Shown: positions 6,514-14,447, counted from the first letter of the stretch. The stretch is 14,861 nt of DNA from Candidatus Hydrogenedentota bacterium (GCA_026387845.1 JAPLKX010000114.1:1-14861); one strand, 5' to 3'. Program-made: numbers and translations. Notes: generated from the letters alone by a model not told the origin.

Positions 6514-9500
6514 TTACCTGCCGAACACCTCGACTTCGATCATGTGGTTCATGTCGTTGGACGTGTTGCCATTCGAGTAGAGCCGGACGTACCGGGCTTG
6601 AACGCCGCCCGCGTCGATCAACTTGCCCTGGTTGGTTTCGATGTAGTCGTAATTCCTGCCGATCCCCAGCTTGGCGGTGTTGTCGTGGTCGTTGTTGAAG
6701 AGTTCCGTATACGTGATGAAATCCTTGTCGTCGGAAACCCGCACGATCACGTCGTGATAAATTCTGGCTTGGGAATGGTAGTGCCAGAATGCGATTGCGT
6801 TGATCTCGTGCGTCTGGCCGAGGTCGATCTGCACCCACTGGACGCCCGGACCGAACTCGACGAAACTGCCGTCGGACCCTTCCTTGTCGCCGTCCGTGAT
6901 CATCTCGATTTCGCCGATGATAGGCTCCTCATCGCTGGCTGAAACCGGCGCGCCTTCCGACAGCTTGCGCGTGCCCGCCGGAACCATCAACGGCGGCCGC
7001 GGCTTCCCGGTATCCGGGTCGAGATTGTCTGACACAATGTTTTTCGGCGTCCCGACGAACATTGCTTGAGGCAGTTCGAGGCTGAGTTCTTCAATCTGGG
7101 TTACACCAGCTTGCGCCGGCGGGACACCCAGTGTCGGCTGCACCAACCCTGCCCGCACGTTCTGGTTGGCATCGGTTTCTTTGAACTGCGGGGGCACGCC
7201 CGGCGCGGATTCGGGCGGGTGGAAACCCGGCGGCAGGCCCGGAGCCGTTGCCGGCTCGGCTTGCGCCATGACGTGGATCGGCCCGGCCAGCGCCCGCGCC
7301 GTCTGCACGAGGCTGGCGAACTCAGTGCGCTGCCCGGTTTTGTCGGCGCCGCGGGCCTGCTCGGCCAGCGCCAGCGCCATATCGAACGTAGCGGCGCCGC
7401 TGAACCGAGAGCCGCGCAGCAGCATCCCGAACATCGCCACAGAAGAGGCAAACTCGAGGTTGGGCGAGGCCTGCCCGACCGCGTCTGCCACCAGCGGCAC
7501 TTCAAACTTCGAACTCGCGGCGCCGTCCGGCTGCTTGTACCGCAGCTTCACCGTCATCAACTCCGGGCTGTCTGGGACGCCACCCGGCAGTTGTGGGTGG
7601 TGTCCCACTTTTTCCTCGTTTACGTCTTGCTGATACTTCAGCGGGTCCACCCCGCCAAGCCCATCCACGCCGTCCGGTGGTACAAGCTCGTACAGCGCCG
7701 TCACGGTATGGCCGGACCCGATTTCGCCGGCGTCTTTCCGGTCATCGTTGAAATCCTGCGCAGCCATGATCCTGTTTTCGTACCCGATCAGCCGGTACGC
7801 GCCAACCTGGGCCGGGTTGAACTCGATCTGGATCTTGACGTCTTTGGCGATGGGCACCATGGTGCCGGCGACATCGTCGAGAAGCACCCTGCGCGCTTCC
7901 GCGAACGAGTCGATATAGGCGTAGTTGCCGTTGCCTTTGTCGGCGAGACCCTCGAGCTTGTCGTCCTGCAGGTTGCCTTCGCCGAACCCGAGCACGCTGA
8001 GGAACACGCCGGATTTCGCCTTGTCTTCGATAAACCGGACAAGCTGGTCGGTGTCGCTCATGCCGACGTTGAAATCGCCGTCGGTCGCCAGCACAATCCG
8101 ATTCACGCCGCCCCGGATGAAGTTCCGCGCGGCCATCTCGTAGGCGAGCTGAATGCCGCCCGCCCCGTTCGTGCTTCCACCGGCCTGCAACACATCGAGC
8201 ACCGACAGGATGCGGGACTTGTCGCCGCCGCTGGTTGACGGCAGCGCCACGCCCGTATTGCTAGCATAAGTGACGATCCCCACCCGGTCCTGCTCGCCCA
8301 GCGAGTCCACCAGAAGCCGCATCGCTTTTTTCAGCATCGGCAACTTGTTCTCAGGCTGCATCGACCCCGATACGTCCAGCAAAAACACCAGGTTGATCGG
8401 CGCCCGCTCGTCCATCGGCACTGAGCGGCCCCTCAGACCGACCAGCGCCAGCGCGTGATCCCGGTTCCACGGGCACGCGTTCGCCTCGACCGTCACCGAG
8501 AACGGCGAGTTGCCCTCCGGCTCGGGATAGTCGTACTTGAAGTAGTTGACAAGCTCCTCGATCCGCACGGCATCCGGCGGCGGCAACTGACCATCGTTCA
8601 AGAACCGCCGAACATTGGCATAGGATGCCGTGTCGACGTCTATCGAGAACGTCGACAGCGGGTCGTTCCGCACCATCTTGAACTCGTTCTCGACGATCGG
8701 CTTGTACGACTCCGTCCCCGGCGCGCCGCCCATCCGGCCCATGCCGCCCATCCCGCCGCCGTAGTAGCCGTAGCCGGATTGAAGAGGAGGCTCGGCCTGT
8801 GGCGCTGGCACACCGGGCGGAAGCACCGCGCCAAATTGGTTCACCACTCCGGCTGGCGCGGGTGGCGCCGAGAAGTAGTTACCGCGAATCCGGATCTGCC
8901 CGCCCACCTGCACGTTCTGCAGACCACCCTCTTTCTTCGCTTCCGGAGCCGGCCCTGAAATATAGCCCAAGCCCTTGAGCTTTTCAGCCTGCTCCGTGCT
9001 CATCGGCTCGGTCGGCAATCCGGGAGGAAGGTGCGAGCTATACTCAAGCACGCGCGGCATCTTCTGCTCGTCATAGTCGGCCTTTATAGATTGTTGGAGC
9101 GCGGGCGGCGCGGGAACGGCTGCGGGGACCGACGCAGCCGTTGCTGGCGCGCCAAGATCCTTCGGGGTGCCCACGAACATCGGCTTCGGCTCCTCCACCT
9201 TCAACGCTTCCATCTGCTCCTTTACGCCCGTCTTGTGCTCCCCACGCAGGCCTGTCGCCGATGCCGAATCTTGCGGGGCTTCGGCTACCGGCGCACCAGT
9301 TGGCTGCGGCGCGGGCGGCACGGAGGTCGAGACGGCGCCATCGAGACTGTCGCGGACGATTCCTTCCTCGGGGCGCTCGGACGACTGGGTCAACCGGCTC
9401 ATCCGGAACCGCCCCGCGGACCTTCCCGAAAACATCGTGTCGCGGACGAGTTGCGGCCTCAGGATTGCGACTGCGCCGCCAACCACCAGCAGCACCGCCG

Positions 9501-9789
9501 CGATTTTCACCAGGCGCGCCGCAAACCGCCGCCCGCCCGATTTCGGCATCTGCACAATGTTGCCTGCCGACGCGGCGACGACTTTGGCGCGCGCTGCTTC
9601 CGACATGTCGGCGGCGGGTTCCGCTTGCAGTTCCGAGGCCAGCATTCCGGCCATTTGGCGGATAGCTTCGACCTCGGCGCGCGCCGCCGGATCGTTTTCC
9701 AGCAACGCTTCAAACTCTTTGCTTTCGGCTTCGTCCATCTCGCCGAGCGCGTATGCGCTTAATCTTGGATCTTCCAAGTTGATATTCAT
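6514..9789 (-). CDS. membrane anti-sigma-like / VWA (YfbK-type) / discoidin-like fusion protein
   Basis: The 1091-residue product has these parts in order. (1) Residues 1-75, a helical anti-sigma-like cytoplasmic domain (LSAYALGEMDEAESKEFEALL), without the His/Cys zinc ligands of classic ZAS domains. (2) One TM helix at about 92-110. (3) A long Pro/Ala- and Gly-rich linker, including GYGYYGGGMGGMG. (4) The YfbK-type VWA N-terminal region at about 360-460. (5) A VWA domain with the MIDAS motif DVSGS (472-476), Thr540 and ATDG (568-571). (6) A DUF3520-like region to about 840. (7) A discoidin (F5/8 type C)-like domain at about 935-1091, with WVQIDLG and ARYVRLYSNG. Parts 3-7 should face outward. 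MFVGTPK occurs twice (204-210 and 910-916). The ATG at 9789 overlaps the sigma-factor stop as ATGA, and its GGGAGG lies inside the last sigma codons, so translation is coupled. A longer open frame to the right overlaps the sigma gene and is not real. It probably holds the sigma factor inactive until a surface signal arrives; this role is inferred. Confidence 0.88.
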   Translation of the reverse strand: MNINLEDPRLSAYALGEMDEAESKEFEALLENDPAARAEVEAIRQMAGMLASELQAEPAADMSEAARAKVVAASAGNIVQMPKSGGRRFAARLVKIAAVLLVVGGAVAILRPQLVRDTMFSGRSAGRFRMSRLTQSSERPEEGIVRDSLDGAVSTSVPPAPQPTGAPVAEAPQDSASATGLRGEHKTGVKEQMEALKVEEPKPMFVGTPKDLGAPATAASVPAAVPAPPALQQSIKADYDEQKMPRVLEYSSHLPPGLPTEPMSTEQAEKLKGLGYISGPAPEAKKEGGLQNVQVGGQIRIRGNYFSAPPAPAGVVNQFGAVLPPGVPAPQAEPPLQSGYGYYGGGMGGMGRMGGAPGTESYKPIVENEFKMVRNDPLSTFSIDVDTASYANVRRFLNDGQLPPPDAVRIEELVNYFKYDYPEPEGNSPFSVTVEANACPWNRDHALALVGLRGRSVPMDERAPINLVFLLDVSGSMQPENKLPMLKKAMRLLVDSLGEQDRVGIVTYASNTGVALPSTSGGDKSRILSVLDVLQAGGSTNGAGGIQLAYEMAARNFIRGGVNRIVLATDGDFNVGMSDTDQLVRFIEDKAKSGVFLSVLGFGEGNLQDDKLEGLADKGNGNYAYIDSFAEARRVLLDDVAGTMVPIAKDVKIQIEFNPAQVGAYRLIGYENRIMAAQDFNDDRKDAGEIGSGHTVTALYELVPPDGVDGLGGVDPLKYQQDVNEEKVGHHPQLPGGVPDSPELMTVKLRYKQPDGAASSKFEVPLVADAVGQASPNLEFASSVAMFGMLLRGSRFSGAATFDMALALAEQARGADKTGQRTEFASLVQTARALAGPIHVMAQAEPATAPGLPPGFHPPESAPGVPPQFKETDANQNVRAGLVQPTLGVPPAQAGVTQIEELSLELPQAMFVGTPKNIVSDNLDPDTGKPRPPLMVPAGTRKLSEGAPVSASDEEPIIGEIEMITDGDKEGSDGSFVEFGPGVQWVQIDLGQTHEINAIAFWHYHSQARIYHDVIVRVSDDKDFITYTELFNNDHDNTAKLGIGRNYDYIETNQGKLIDAGGVQARYVRLYSNGNTSNDMNHMIEVEVFGR

Positions 9790-10325
9790 GACTGACCTCC
9801 CAGCGGCTGGCTTACGCCGAGTTGCTGCCGCATCTGCCTGAGGCCCATGTGGATCAGGTAACCCACGTTGGACACGCTCAGGCCCGTCACTTCGCTGATC
9901 TCCCGATAGCTCAACGCGTTCTGGAATTTCAGCCGAATCACTTCCTGCTGGTTGCGGGTCAACCCGCCCAGCGCCTGCATCACCCGGCTTGCCCGCTCGT
10001 GCAGGTCCGCGGCGTCCGACGGCGACCCCGCCGTGGCGGGCCGCGAGTCCGCGAGGCGGTCTTGCACACCTTCGGTCAGTGGCATCATCCGGCGCTCCTT
10101 TCTGCACACGTCCAGCGCCCGGTTTCGGCACACGGTGTAGAGCCACGGGCCGAGGTGGTCTCGCACCTTGTCGCGATCCGCCGAGCACAGCTTGAGAAAC
10201 GTGTCCTGCACAACGTCTTGTGCCGTTTCCGCGCTGCCGGTCAGATGGGACGCGTACCGCATCAGCGGTTTCTCGAACCGCACGAGCGCCGATTGCACCC
10301 AATCAGCCAATCTTGCATCCTCCAC
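9786..10325 (-). CDS. ECF-type RNA polymerase sigma factor
   Basis: The 179-residue product has the two domains of extracytoplasmic-function sigma factors. Region 2 spans about residues 15-78 (YASHLTGSAETAQDVVQDTF, then WLYTVCRNRALDVCRKERR), and region 4 about 113-168 (LTRNQQEVIRLKF, then the helix-turn-helix LSYREISEVTGLSVSNVGYL). An Asp/Ala/Pro-rich linker joins them. It directs RNA polymerase to a small regulon, released when the partner anti-sigma domain lets go. The GTG at 10325 is chosen because CTGGAGA lies seven bases upstream and the frame aligns with the normal family N-terminus; an out-of-frame ATG sits nearby. It overlaps the next gene by ATGA, the usual sigma/anti-sigma layout. 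No convincing autoregulatory promoter was seen upstream. The ECF subgroup was not determined. Confidence 0.93.
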   Translation of the reverse strand: MEDARLADWVQSALVRFEKPLMRYASHLTGSAETAQDVVQDTFLKLCSADRDKVRDHLGPWLYTVCRNRALDVCRKERRMMPLTEGVQDRLADSRPATAGSPSDAADLHERASRVMQALGGLTRNQQEVIRLKFQNALSYREISEVTGLSVSNVGYLIHMGLRQMRQQLGVSQPLGGQS

Positions 10326-10611
10326 AACTGTTCTCCAGAGAGCCGACTCTGCCGCTAATAACGTATCAGATGGCGAGTTTCTTAGGAAATCGGTACGGTG
10401 TCTATCAGGGAAGAAGGCTGCAAGAATTTGCGGAACGAGGGAGGTTTAGTTGACAAAAAGGCGGATACGAATACTTAACTTGCGATTAGTGTGATACGAA
10501 GGTTTTCTTGCGGAGTTTTAGGGAACGGGACTCGACATGAAAAGGCGAAAGGGACGTTTGGGGTTGAAAAACATACCTTGACGTTTGCTCCCACACTCAC
10601 TATTTCTCACG
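10326..10611. other. gene-free region between the sigma gene and the insertion sequence
   Basis: This 286-bp stretch is more AT-rich than its surroundings and must hold the promoter of the sigma/anti-sigma unit. No -35/-10 pair of good quality reads toward the sigma gene. TTGACA at 10451-10456 reads toward the insertion sequence but has no well-spaced -10. No ORF with coding character or RNA gene was recognised. The insertion sequence may have displaced distal regulatory sequence, which cannot be judged from one copy. Confidence 0.4.
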
Positions 10612-10656
10612 TGCCAACACATCGTTTACCCAATTATGTGCCAGCACATCGTTTAC
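10612..10656. repeat. left terminal inverted repeat of the IS, with two binding-site-like copies
   Basis: Two direct copies, TGCCAACACATCGTTTAC (10612-10629) and TGCCAGCACATCGTTTAC (10639-10656), lie 27 bp apart with the spacer CCAATTATG. The same layout is found in inverted orientation at the other end. Confidence 0.88.
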
Positions 10657-10841
10657 TCTTTTCATGATAGGGTGCATCCGCGGTATCAAACGGAGGCGGG
10701 CTACGCTGGCGAGCGACCCGCCAAGGGATAATGCCGCGAGGCTCATGAGACGATGTGTCGGAATGGGGGGCAATTGCTTCCCATTTCGCCTCAACCACAT
10801 CGGATCATAGACCTCCAATGCCTCAGAAAACGCATCCTTTC

Positions 10842-12008
10842 TTAACGCAGATGATACTCCTTTTCGTCCAAGAGAGTTCCATCCAAGTAGAGTGAAAGCC
10901 GCTGTTGGGCCACGTCTATGGTTGCCCAAATATATTCGTGCACCGCCTCGGGGGGCATCGAAAACCTCTCGCCGAAAATGTTTAAGCGCCTGTCGCTGCG
11001 AATCAAACGAATGACGTGGTAATAGCCTCTTTCCGGTTTTGACAGCGGCGGCTTGGGCGGCATTTCCTGTTTTGGAAATCGTAAGGTTCTTTTGGATGCC
11101 GCCAAAGTTTCTAGAGGGGTTTTCCCCTTCAGTTTGGTGTAACGCCACCGACTGTTGTGACGTTGCTCGAATATCAGGCTCTCCCGTCTCACCTCTTCCT
11201 CGGAGGTCATGACTACCCGGCCCAAGAACTTGTCGCGCCAGAAATCGTTGAATTTTTCCACCACGCCATTGCGCCAGGGCTCTGCCAGCGGTATAAAGCA
11301 AGGTTCGACCCCCTGCGATAGACATAACCGGATCAATTTTCCCATCCCGCGCGGATGCCCATAACTGCCGTAAAAAACGGCTTCGTTGTCCACTTGCAGG
11401 TATTTGGGCATGCCCAACCTCAGCCAAGTCGACCATAACATCTCTACTACGCCGTCCTTGCCCTGCACGGTCGGCTCCGTGCAGCATCGGCCTGTCGCCA
11501 AATCGATCGTGTTTAGACTGTAAAAGCGAAGTCCTTTCCGCAAAAAACAGGGGCCTACGAAATCGGCCTGATGGACGGCGCCAGGATGTTCTGCTTCCAG
11601 CGCAGGATATCGGGTCCCTTTTGGTTCGTAGCGGCCTGTTCTCCGATGGGTTAATTCGTTCCGAGCCAAGATCCGACCCATCGTACGCAAAGACGGCAGC
11701 GGCTCCACGTTCTGTTCGTCCAGGCGCCACAGAATGGCTTGCGCCCCGCAAAACTCCTCTCGGTTGTACAGTTCCAACTGAGTAAATTTGATGACCTCTT
11801 CGATTTCTTGCGGCGTCCGCAGCGGCGTGTGGGCCGGTCGACGAGAACGCCCTTTGAACCACTCCGAATCGCCACTGTTGAACCGTTTCAACCATTTGAA
11901 AAACCACTGTTTTGTGCGCCCCAAGCTGCAATATATCGCGCGGGGCTTCTCTCCATTTTTGTACCGCTCCATTGCCTGCTGACGACGCCACTCTTCTCGA
12001 TTTCCCAT
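10842..12008 (-). CDS. IS481-like DDE transposase
   Basis: The 388-residue product begins with a helix-turn-helix DNA-binding region (about residues 8-60; RQQAMERYKNGEKPRAIYCS, then QWFFKWLKRF). An integrase-core (rve) catalytic domain follows at about 140-300, with the DDE triad visible as Asp149 (VHQADF), Asp207 (LQVDNEA) and Glu251 (NGVVEKFND). A beta-rich C-terminal domain (about 330-388; SDRRLNIFGERFSMPP) follows. The spacing between the second Asp and the Glu is 43 residues, longer than the classic 35. The frame is open to a GTG ten codons upstream, but the strong AAGGAGGGGAG just before the ATG at 12006-12008 decides the start. The reading frame is intact, so the enzyme may be functional. 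Confidence 0.9.
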   Translation of the reverse strand: MGNREEWRRQQAMERYKNGEKPRAIYCSLGRTKQWFFKWLKRFNSGDSEWFKGRSRRPAHTPLRTPQEIEEVIKFTQLELYNREEFCGAQAILWRLDEQNVEPLPSLRTMGRILARNELTHRRTGRYEPKGTRYPALEAEHPGAVHQADFVGPCFLRKGLRFYSLNTIDLATGRCCTEPTVQGKDGVVEMLWSTWLRLGMPKYLQVDNEAVFYGSYGHPRGMGKLIRLCLSQGVEPCFIPLAEPWRNGVVEKFNDFWRDKFLGRVVMTSEEEVRRESLIFEQRHNSRWRYTKLKGKTPLETLAASKRTLRFPKQEMPPKPPLSKPERGYYHVIRLIRSDRRLNIFGERFSMPPEAVHEYIWATIDVAQQRLSLYLDGTLLDEKEYHLR

Positions 12009-12073
12009 GTGCTTCTCCCCTCCTTTTTGGAAAAGCACATGTTCGCCTTAAACTCGGCCCAAAGTCATTGAAG

Positions 12074-12118
12074 GTAAACGATGTCTTGGCACATAATTGG
12101 GTAAACGATGTCTTGACA
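12074..12118. repeat. right terminal inverted repeat of the IS, with two binding-site-like copies
   Basis: In reverse orientation to the left end, copies GTAAACGATGTCTTGGCA (12074-12091) and GTAAACGATGTCTTGACA (12101-12118) lie 27 bp apart. The spacer, like the left one, is identical between ends. The outermost bases TTGACA form a -35-like hexamer pointing out toward the EVE-nuclease gene. Confidence 0.88.
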
Positions 12119-12167
12119 CTTGTCAACTATTCTATAGACAATTGGGGAAGTTAGTGGGCATTATAAG

Positions 12168-13301
12168 ATGAACTACTGGCTGAACCTCTTGAGCGGAGTG
12201 ACATGGGACGAGTTCCGCGCGGGCGGCTGTAATGTCGCGGGATTCAGTTCAACGCGCCGGAATGTAGTCCAGCAGATCCGAGCGGGCGACGTGTTGTTAT
12301 GTTACCTGACGGGGGTGATGCGTTGGGTCGGTGCGCTGGAGGTGTTAGGCCCGAGCGAAGACCGGCGCCGGATCTGGGCAGAAGCCGAATATCCCGCAAG
12401 ACTGGCAGTACGGCCGATAATATGTCTGAAACCTGAGCATGGCGTACCGATGGAGAATGTTGAGGGTCTGGTAAGTTTTCCACAGTACGGCCAGAATGGT
12501 GCAAAGTCGAAAGGGTTGATGCGCAACAGCCCGAAATTGCTTGCGGGAAAGCAAGACGGCGATTTGATTCTGAGTTTGTTGAAAGACGCGCAGGGTAATC
12601 CGGTGACACGACCGGTTGATCCGAAGAAACTTGGGCGGAAATCGATTTATATCGCAATAAGGCGGATCGGGAACAGGGACATGGACGTTGCGGTGACCGT
12701 GCCGGATCGGGAGGAAGGGGGCAGCTTAGTTCGGGCGGAGAAGCCTGAGCCTCCACCCGAGGGTCGGTTGCACACGGAGATTCAGTATCACTTGCTGAAA
12801 CTTGGGCGGGACATGGGTTTTGAGGTTTGGGTGGCGCGTAATGATCGGGGAGCGGAGTGGAACGGCTGCCGGTTGGGGGAGATGCCGGGACTGGTATCGA
12901 CGCTGCCGACGCAGTTCAACGACGCGACGACGCGGACGATCGAACTGATAGACGTACTGTGGCTGCACGGGAACTGGATCACGGCGGCGTTCGAAGTTGA
13001 GTGTACGACTTCGGTGTATTCGGGTCTGCTGCGGATGAGCGACCTTCTGGCGCTCCAGCCCAACCTGGATATCCGGCTGTTCATCGTGGCGCCGGACAGC
13101 CGCCGGGAGAAAGTCGAGCAGGAAATTTTGCGGCCGACGTTCCGCCTGCGTGACAAGCCGCTTTTCGAGGTGTGCGGGTTTATTCCGTACGATACGTTCC
13201 GGAAAAAGATCGAGACGATCCAGGAACTGAAACTGGCGACGGCGCTGCGGCCGCGGTTTTTGGAGCAGGAAGCGCAGTATTTTGCCGGGGCGAAAGAATA
13301 G
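12168..13301 (+). CDS. predicted modification-dependent nuclease: EVE/PUA-like domain plus PD-(D/E)XK-like domain
   Basis: The 377-residue product starts with MNYWLNLLSGVTWDEF and continues with GDVLLCYLTGVMRWVGALEVL, which I recognise as an EVE (PUA-like) domain at about residues 1-140. In other proteins such domains bind modified bases. A Pro/Glu-rich linker at about 180-198 leads to a second domain with features of the PD-(D/E)XK nuclease fold: Glu204 in LHTEIQYHLLKLG, Asp262 in ELIDVLW, and Glu276/Glu278 in AAFEVECT, where the usual Lys of the ExK pair is Glu. Base-modification reader plus nuclease is the architecture of type IV-like restriction enzymes, so cleavage of modified (for example phage) DNA is the likely role. 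No methylase or second restriction subunit is adjacent. The ATG opens the EVE domain at its usual first residues; the Shine-Dalgarno is weak. The nuclease assignment is by motif pattern only. Confidence 0.75.
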   Translation: MNYWLNLLSGVTWDEFRAGGCNVAGFSSTRRNVVQQIRAGDVLLCYLTGVMRWVGALEVLGPSEDRRRIWAEAEYPARLAVRPIICLKPEHGVPMENVEGLVSFPQYGQNGAKSKGLMRNSPKLLAGKQDGDLILSLLKDAQGNPVTRPVDPKKLGRKSIYIAIRRIGNRDMDVAVTVPDREEGGSLVRAEKPEPPPEGRLHTEIQYHLLKLGRDMGFEVWVARNDRGAEWNGCRLGEMPGLVSTLPTQFNDATTRTIELIDVLWLHGNWITAAFEVECTTSVYSGLLRMSDLLALQPNLDIRLFIVAPDSRREKVEQEILRPTFRLRDKPLFEVCGFIPYDTFRKKIETIQELKLATALRPRFLEQEAQYFAGAKE

Positions 13302-13303
13302 GA

Positions 13304-13330
13304 AACGCGGAATTCGGAACGCGAAATGGG
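13304..13330. repeat. post-stop ACGCGGAA microrepeat, copy 1
   Basis: Three bases after the EVE-nuclease stop comes AACGCGGAATTCGGAACGCG followed by AAATGGGG. Nearly the same string follows the stop of the DUF1080 gene (14451 onward). It is intergenic and does not form a good terminator. Confidence 0.55.
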
Positions 13331-13341
13331 GAAAACCAGGG

Positions 13342-13368
13342 GTGGACGTTGTGGACAGAGTGGACAGG
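13342..13368. repeat. 9-nt-period intergenic microrepeat (GTGGACRKN type)
   Basis: Three consecutive 9-mers: GTGGACGTT, GTGGACAGA, GTGGACAGG. They lie in the 147-bp space between the EVE-nuclease and DUF1080 genes. The rest of that space is an AT-richer stretch with a run of eight G (13391-13398) and the Shine-Dalgarno of the next gene. Confidence 0.65.
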
Positions 13369-13448
13369 CTGAGGGGCCAATTGAATTTATTGGGGGGGAA
13401 GTTGCATAGTTGGCGGGACTTTTTGGACAACTTTTTGGAGGAATCGCG

Positions 13449-14447
13449 ATGAATCGGACAGCTTGTTTTTGCATATTGCTGGGGATGGTAGCGTGCGGTG
13501 CGTTTGGTGCGGACGTTGACCCGTTCCTGGGGCGTTGGGCGCTGGATTTGCAGGGAGGTGGAGCGGGTTGGCTGGGGGTGGTTCAGGGGGAGGGTCACCT
13601 TGATGCGAGCGTGTTGTGGGGCGGGGGGAGCGTATTGCCGGTGGATTTTGTGACGGTGGACGGCGGGACGCTGTATGTGTCGCGGCTGAACCAGGTGGAG
13701 CGGAAGGATGCGGCGGGGACGGTGGTGCGTACGCAGACGGCGACGGAGGTGCTGGAGGTGAAGGTGAAGGGTGACGAACTGACGGGCACCCGGATCTTGC
13801 CGCGGCGGAATGGCGAGGGGTTTGAGCGGTCGACGTTCACGGGCAAGCGAATCGCCCCGTTGCCGGCGGCGCCGGATTTGTCGAAGGTGAAGTTCGGCGA
13901 ACCGATCGTGCTGTTCAACGGAAAGGATTTGTCGGGTTGGAAGTTGACGAAAGAGGGTCAGGCGAACGGGTGGAGCGCTAAGGACAGTGTGCTGGTGAAC
14001 AACCCCGTGCAGGAAGAGGGCAAGCACCGGAGTTACGGGAATCTGCAGACGGAGAAGGAGTTCGAGGATTTTAATCTGACGCTCGAGGTGAATGTACCGC
14101 CGCACGGCAACAGCGGCATCTATTTGCGGGGTATTTATGAAGTGCAGGTGGAGGATACTTACGGCAAACCGCTCAACCCGCATAATATGGGCGGCATCTA
14201 CAGCCGGATCAGGCCGGCGGTCGCCGCGGAAAAACCGGCCGGCGAGTGGCAGACAATGGACATCACGCTGGTTGACCGGCACGTGACGGTGATATTGAAC
14301 GGGCAGAAGATTATCGACAACCAGCCGCTGGAGGGTTGCACGGGCGGCGCGTTGTGGTCGGACGAGTTCCGGCCCGGGCCGATCTATTTGCAGGGCGACC
14401 ACACCGGGGTGAGCTACCGGAATATTGTGCTGATGCCGGCGAAATAA
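13449..14447 (+). CDS. secreted DUF1080 (3-keto-disaccharide hydrolase-like) protein
   Basis: The 332-residue product has an N-terminal signal peptide (MNRTACFCILLGMVACGAFG, cut near residue 20-21), so it is exported. A beta-rich region at about 22-140 (starting with FLGRWALDLQG) resembles the extra N-terminal domain seen in some members. The DUF1080/LamG-like jelly-roll domain fills about 148-331, with the hallmarks IVLFNGKDLSGWK, FEDFNLTLEV, GNSGIYLRGIYEVQVEDTYG and GPIYLQGDHTGVSYRNI. Family members act on 3-keto-glycosides or bind carbohydrate, and they are very numerous in Planctomycetes, Verrucomicrobia and relatives. GGAGG at 13437-13441, seven bases ahead of the ATG, decides the start; the frame is open 13 codons further up, but those codons would bury the signal peptide. 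No dehydrogenase partner is adjacent. Confidence 0.88.
   Translation: MNRTACFCILLGMVACGAFGADVDPFLGRWALDLQGGGAGWLGVVQGEGHLDASVLWGGGSVLPVDFVTVDGGTLYVSRLNQVERKDAAGTVVRTQTATEVLEVKVKGDELTGTRILPRRNGEGFERSTFTGKRIAPLPAAPDLSKVKFGEPIVLFNGKDLSGWKLTKEGQANGWSAKDSVLVNNPVQEEGKHRSYGNLQTEKEFEDFNLTLEVNVPPHGNSGIYLRGIYEVQVEDTYGKPLNPHNMGGIYSRIRPAVAAEKPAGEWQTMDITLVDRHVTVILNGQKIIDNQPLEGCTGGALWSDEFRPGPIYLQGDHTGVSYRNIVLMPAK

Larger units (their letters stand above)
10612..12118 (-). mobile_element. IS481-like insertion sequence, about 1.5 kb
   Basis: The element is bounded by 45-bp imperfect terminal inverted repeats (41 of 45 matching), each starting TGYCAASACATCGTTTAC, and encodes one DDE transposase. The ends begin with TG, as in the IS481/IS3 group. 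About 185 bp separate the transposase stop from the left repeat; they show no recognisable gene. The flanks (CTCACG on the left, CTTGTC on the right) show no target duplication, so the element is old, was rearranged, or the ends are off by a base or two. The family assignment rests on transposase domain order and end structure. Confidence 0.85.

Noticed and set aside
9790..10302. N-terminal extension of the VWA protein frame into the sigma gene
   Set aside because: It overlaps the sigma factor out of frame. The ATG at 9789 has a good Shine-Dalgarno and gives the classic ATGA overlap.
10451..10480. TTGACA in the region beside the IS as a plus-strand promoter
   Set aside because: The nearest -10-like hexamer (TTAACT) is at 19-nt spacing and poor, and no plus-strand gene follows.
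10600..12126. Open frame covering the whole insertion sequence in a second minus-strand frame
   Set aside because: The parallel frame holds the HTH, DDE triad and C-terminal domain of the transposase; this frame is basic and domain-free, apart from the short tail noted separately.
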